Below the pieces are notes generated by a model. The model was not told the origin of the DNA. It saw only the letters and a program-made list of their open reading frames with translations, and did no database searches. Shown piece after piece: positions 63,128 through 64,000 of a stretch of DNA of 64,000 bases (positions are counted from its first letter, which is position 1; the number at the start of each line of letters is the position of its first letter). Position numbers and translations under genes: made by a program. The stretch is from Patulibacter sp. SYSU D01012 (GTDB taxonomy: Bacteria; Actinomycetota; Thermoleophilia; Solirubrobacterales; Solirubrobacteraceae): NCBI RefSeq assembly GCF_017916475.1, contig NZ_JAFMTB010000003.1:160009-224008 (forward strand), in the 5' to 3' direction.

Positions 63128-63172
63128 GTGCCCGCCCGTGACGAGCGCCGCCGGCGAGGGGGACCCGCGTGA
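63128..63172 (+). CDS. Leaderless 14-codon ORF coupled to the MarR-type gene
   Basis: GTG 63128 opens a frame of 14 codons (VPARDERRRRGGPA) ending at TGA 63170-63172, which overlaps the following GTG (63169) as GTGA. The GAGGGGGA ribosome binding site of the next gene lies inside it. The arrangement repeats that at 24574-24600. The evidence is positional only. Confidence 0.38.
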   Translation: MPARDERRRRGGPA

Positions 63173-63684
63173 GCGGCGCCCCGCGCGACGGCGTCCCCGA
63201 GACCTTCGCCGAGCCCGTCGTCCCGGACGACGTCGAGCACCTGCAGTCCTCGGTGAACTACCTGGCGATGTGGGCGGCGTCGGGCCGGCTGCGCCGCGAC
63301 CTGATGGCGGCGGCGGACTTCCCCCTCGCCGACGACGTGCCGGCGTTCCTCGTGATCAACCGGCTGCTCTACATCGGCGCCGCGCGGCCGACGGCGCTGG
63401 CCGAGGCGCTGCAGACCGGGCGGTCGAACGTCTCGAAGATCGTGCGCCGCCTGGAGGACGCGCGCCTGGTCGCGCGGGTGCCGGACCCCGACGACGAGCG
63501 GGCCGTGCTCGTCGCGATGACGGCGGACGGCCGCGCGGCGGCCGAGCGGATCGCCGCGGCGGGGCGCGAGATGGCGATGGCCGAGGTCGGCGACCTGACG
63601 GCCGACGAGGTCGAGACGCTGCGCGTGCTGCTGGCCAAGGTGGCGCGGGGCCTGAGCCGGCGCTACCCGCTCGACCGCGTGTGA
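63169..63684 (+). CDS. MarR-family transcriptional regulator
   Basis: A 171-residue winged-helix protein. The DNA-binding part is at about 70-125: ARPTALAEALQTGRSNVSKI (helix-turn-helix with recognition helix), then RRLEDARLVARVPDPDDERA (wing). A longer N-terminal helical arm (about 20-60, HLQSSVNYLAMWAASGRLRR) serves dimerisation. GTG 63169 has GAGGGGGA upstream. No clear palindrome lies in the short region before it. Its target is unknown; the convergent DHFR-like gene could be one. Confidence 0.9.
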   Translation: MSGAPRDGVPETFAEPVVPDDVEHLQSSVNYLAMWAASGRLRRDLMAAADFPLADDVPAFLVINRLLYIGAARPTALAEALQTGRSNVSKIVRRLEDARLVARVPDPDDERAVLVAMTADGRAAAERIAAAGREMAMAEVGDLTADEVETLRVLLAKVARGLSRRYPLDRV

Positions 63685-63747
63685 GCCTCGGCGCGCGTGG
63701 CTCCGGGTGCGGCGGCCGCAGGGCCGGCGGGTCGGGGCGCGCCGGCC

Positions 63748-64000
63748 TCAGGACCGTCGGCCGTAGCGCAGCCAGAGCGTGCCCGAGGCGAACGTGCGGC
63801 TCTCCAGCAGTCGCAGGTCCAGGCGCTGCGGCGGCAGATAGCGCTTGCCGGCGCCGACCACGACGGGGACCACCCACATGCGGAACTCGTCGATCAGGTC
63901 GACGACCGACGCAGCCAGCGTGGCGCCGCCCAGGTCGAGGTGCCCGCCCGGCTGTCGCTTGAGCCGCGCGATCTCGGCGCGGGCGTCGGCGGAGCGGACT
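63748..64000 (-). CDS. RibD C-terminal / dihydrofolate-reductase-like protein, 3' part
   Basis: The last 83 codons of a gene that continues past the right edge. The readable end runs from about ADARAEIARLKRQPGGHLDL through GGATLAASVVDLIDEFRMWV and VVPVVVGAGKRYLPP to FASGTLWLRYGRRS. The G-G-A-T-L, IDE and P-V-V-V-G-x-G stretches are typical of the dihydrofolate reductase family proteins related to the RibD reductase domain. The common full length is about 180-200 residues, so roughly half is missing. It is not necessarily a folate or riboflavin enzyme. Confidence 0.86.
   Translation of the reverse strand, partial: VRSADARAEIARLKRQPGGHLDLGGATLAASVVDLIDEFRMWVVPVVVGAGKRYLPPQRLDLRLLESRTFASGTLWLRYGRRS

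Overview
The window is about 64 kb of very GC-rich DNA. GTG starts are frequent, genes commonly overlap by 4 bp (ATGA or GTGA), and gene density is high. Actinobacterial-style gene families dominate: an ECF sigma factor with membrane partners, LacI/TetR/MarR/GntR regulators, two sugar/polyamine-type ABC importers, an MMPL exporter, a RecQ helicase, a copper-radical oxidase and a LeuA of about 590 residues. Together these suggest an Actinomycetota chromosome, possibly the Thermoleophilia (Solirubrobacterales-like). That assignment is inferred from gene style, not from a marker gene. I see no rRNA, tRNA, CRISPR array, insertion sequence or phage gene. It reads as ordinary chromosome with two genes cut by the edges: an acyl-CoA synthetase at the left and a RibD/DHFR-like protein at the right.

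Layout. 0-2 kb: 3' end of a long-chain acyl-CoA synthetase, convergent with a fatty-acid desaturase. 2-6 kb: an ECF sigma factor, two related membrane-anchored proteins and a small upstream target gene; two copies of one promoter motif link them. 6-8.7 kb: a double glycosyltransferase and a Dps protein. 8.9-19.2 kb: a probable LacI-controlled import and catabolism locus (P1/DmpA peptidase, TIM-barrel isomerase, Gfo/Idh/MocA dehydrogenase, metallo-beta-lactamase-fold hydrolase, VOC protein, RraA-like aldolase, LacI regulator, PotD-A-B-C-type importer) with three LacI-type operators. 19.3-23.8 kb: NCS2 permease, MMPL exporter and its divergent TetR. 23.8-28.9 kb: pentapeptide-repeat protein, then a four-gene oxidoreductase operon. 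29-34.3 kb: MFS transporter, isochorismatase-like hydrolase, then APC permease plus a second DmpA-type peptidase divergent from a TetR, with a perfect inverted repeat over the peptidase start. 34.3-39.5 kb: D,D-carboxypeptidase, lone chemoreceptor, thioesterase and M28 peptidase. 39.5-44 kb: a maltose/trehalose-type ABC importer. 44-54 kb: large LuxR-type ATPase regulator, alpha/beta hydrolase, cold-shock protein, molybdopterin oxidoreductase plus flavin reductase, aldo/keto reductase, RecQ. 54-64 kb: secreted copper-radical oxidase, glucose-6-phosphate dehydrogenase, DHA2-type MFS exporter with divergent MarR, FadR-type GntR with LeuA, a small membrane protein and a second MarR.

Two themes recur. 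First, many genes look leaderless: a -10-like hexamer (A at position 2, T at position 6) sits 6-9 nt before the start codon. In at least two cases the leaderless start opens a very short ORF whose stop overlaps a GTG start as GTGA. Second, regulation is legible in intergenic DNA: LacI, TetR, MarR and GntR genes lie beside clear inverted repeats placed on promoters or start codons. The most interesting units are the LacI-controlled locus, which does not match a pathway I recognise, and the ECF sigma module with its duplicated cysteine-containing extracytoplasmic proteins.
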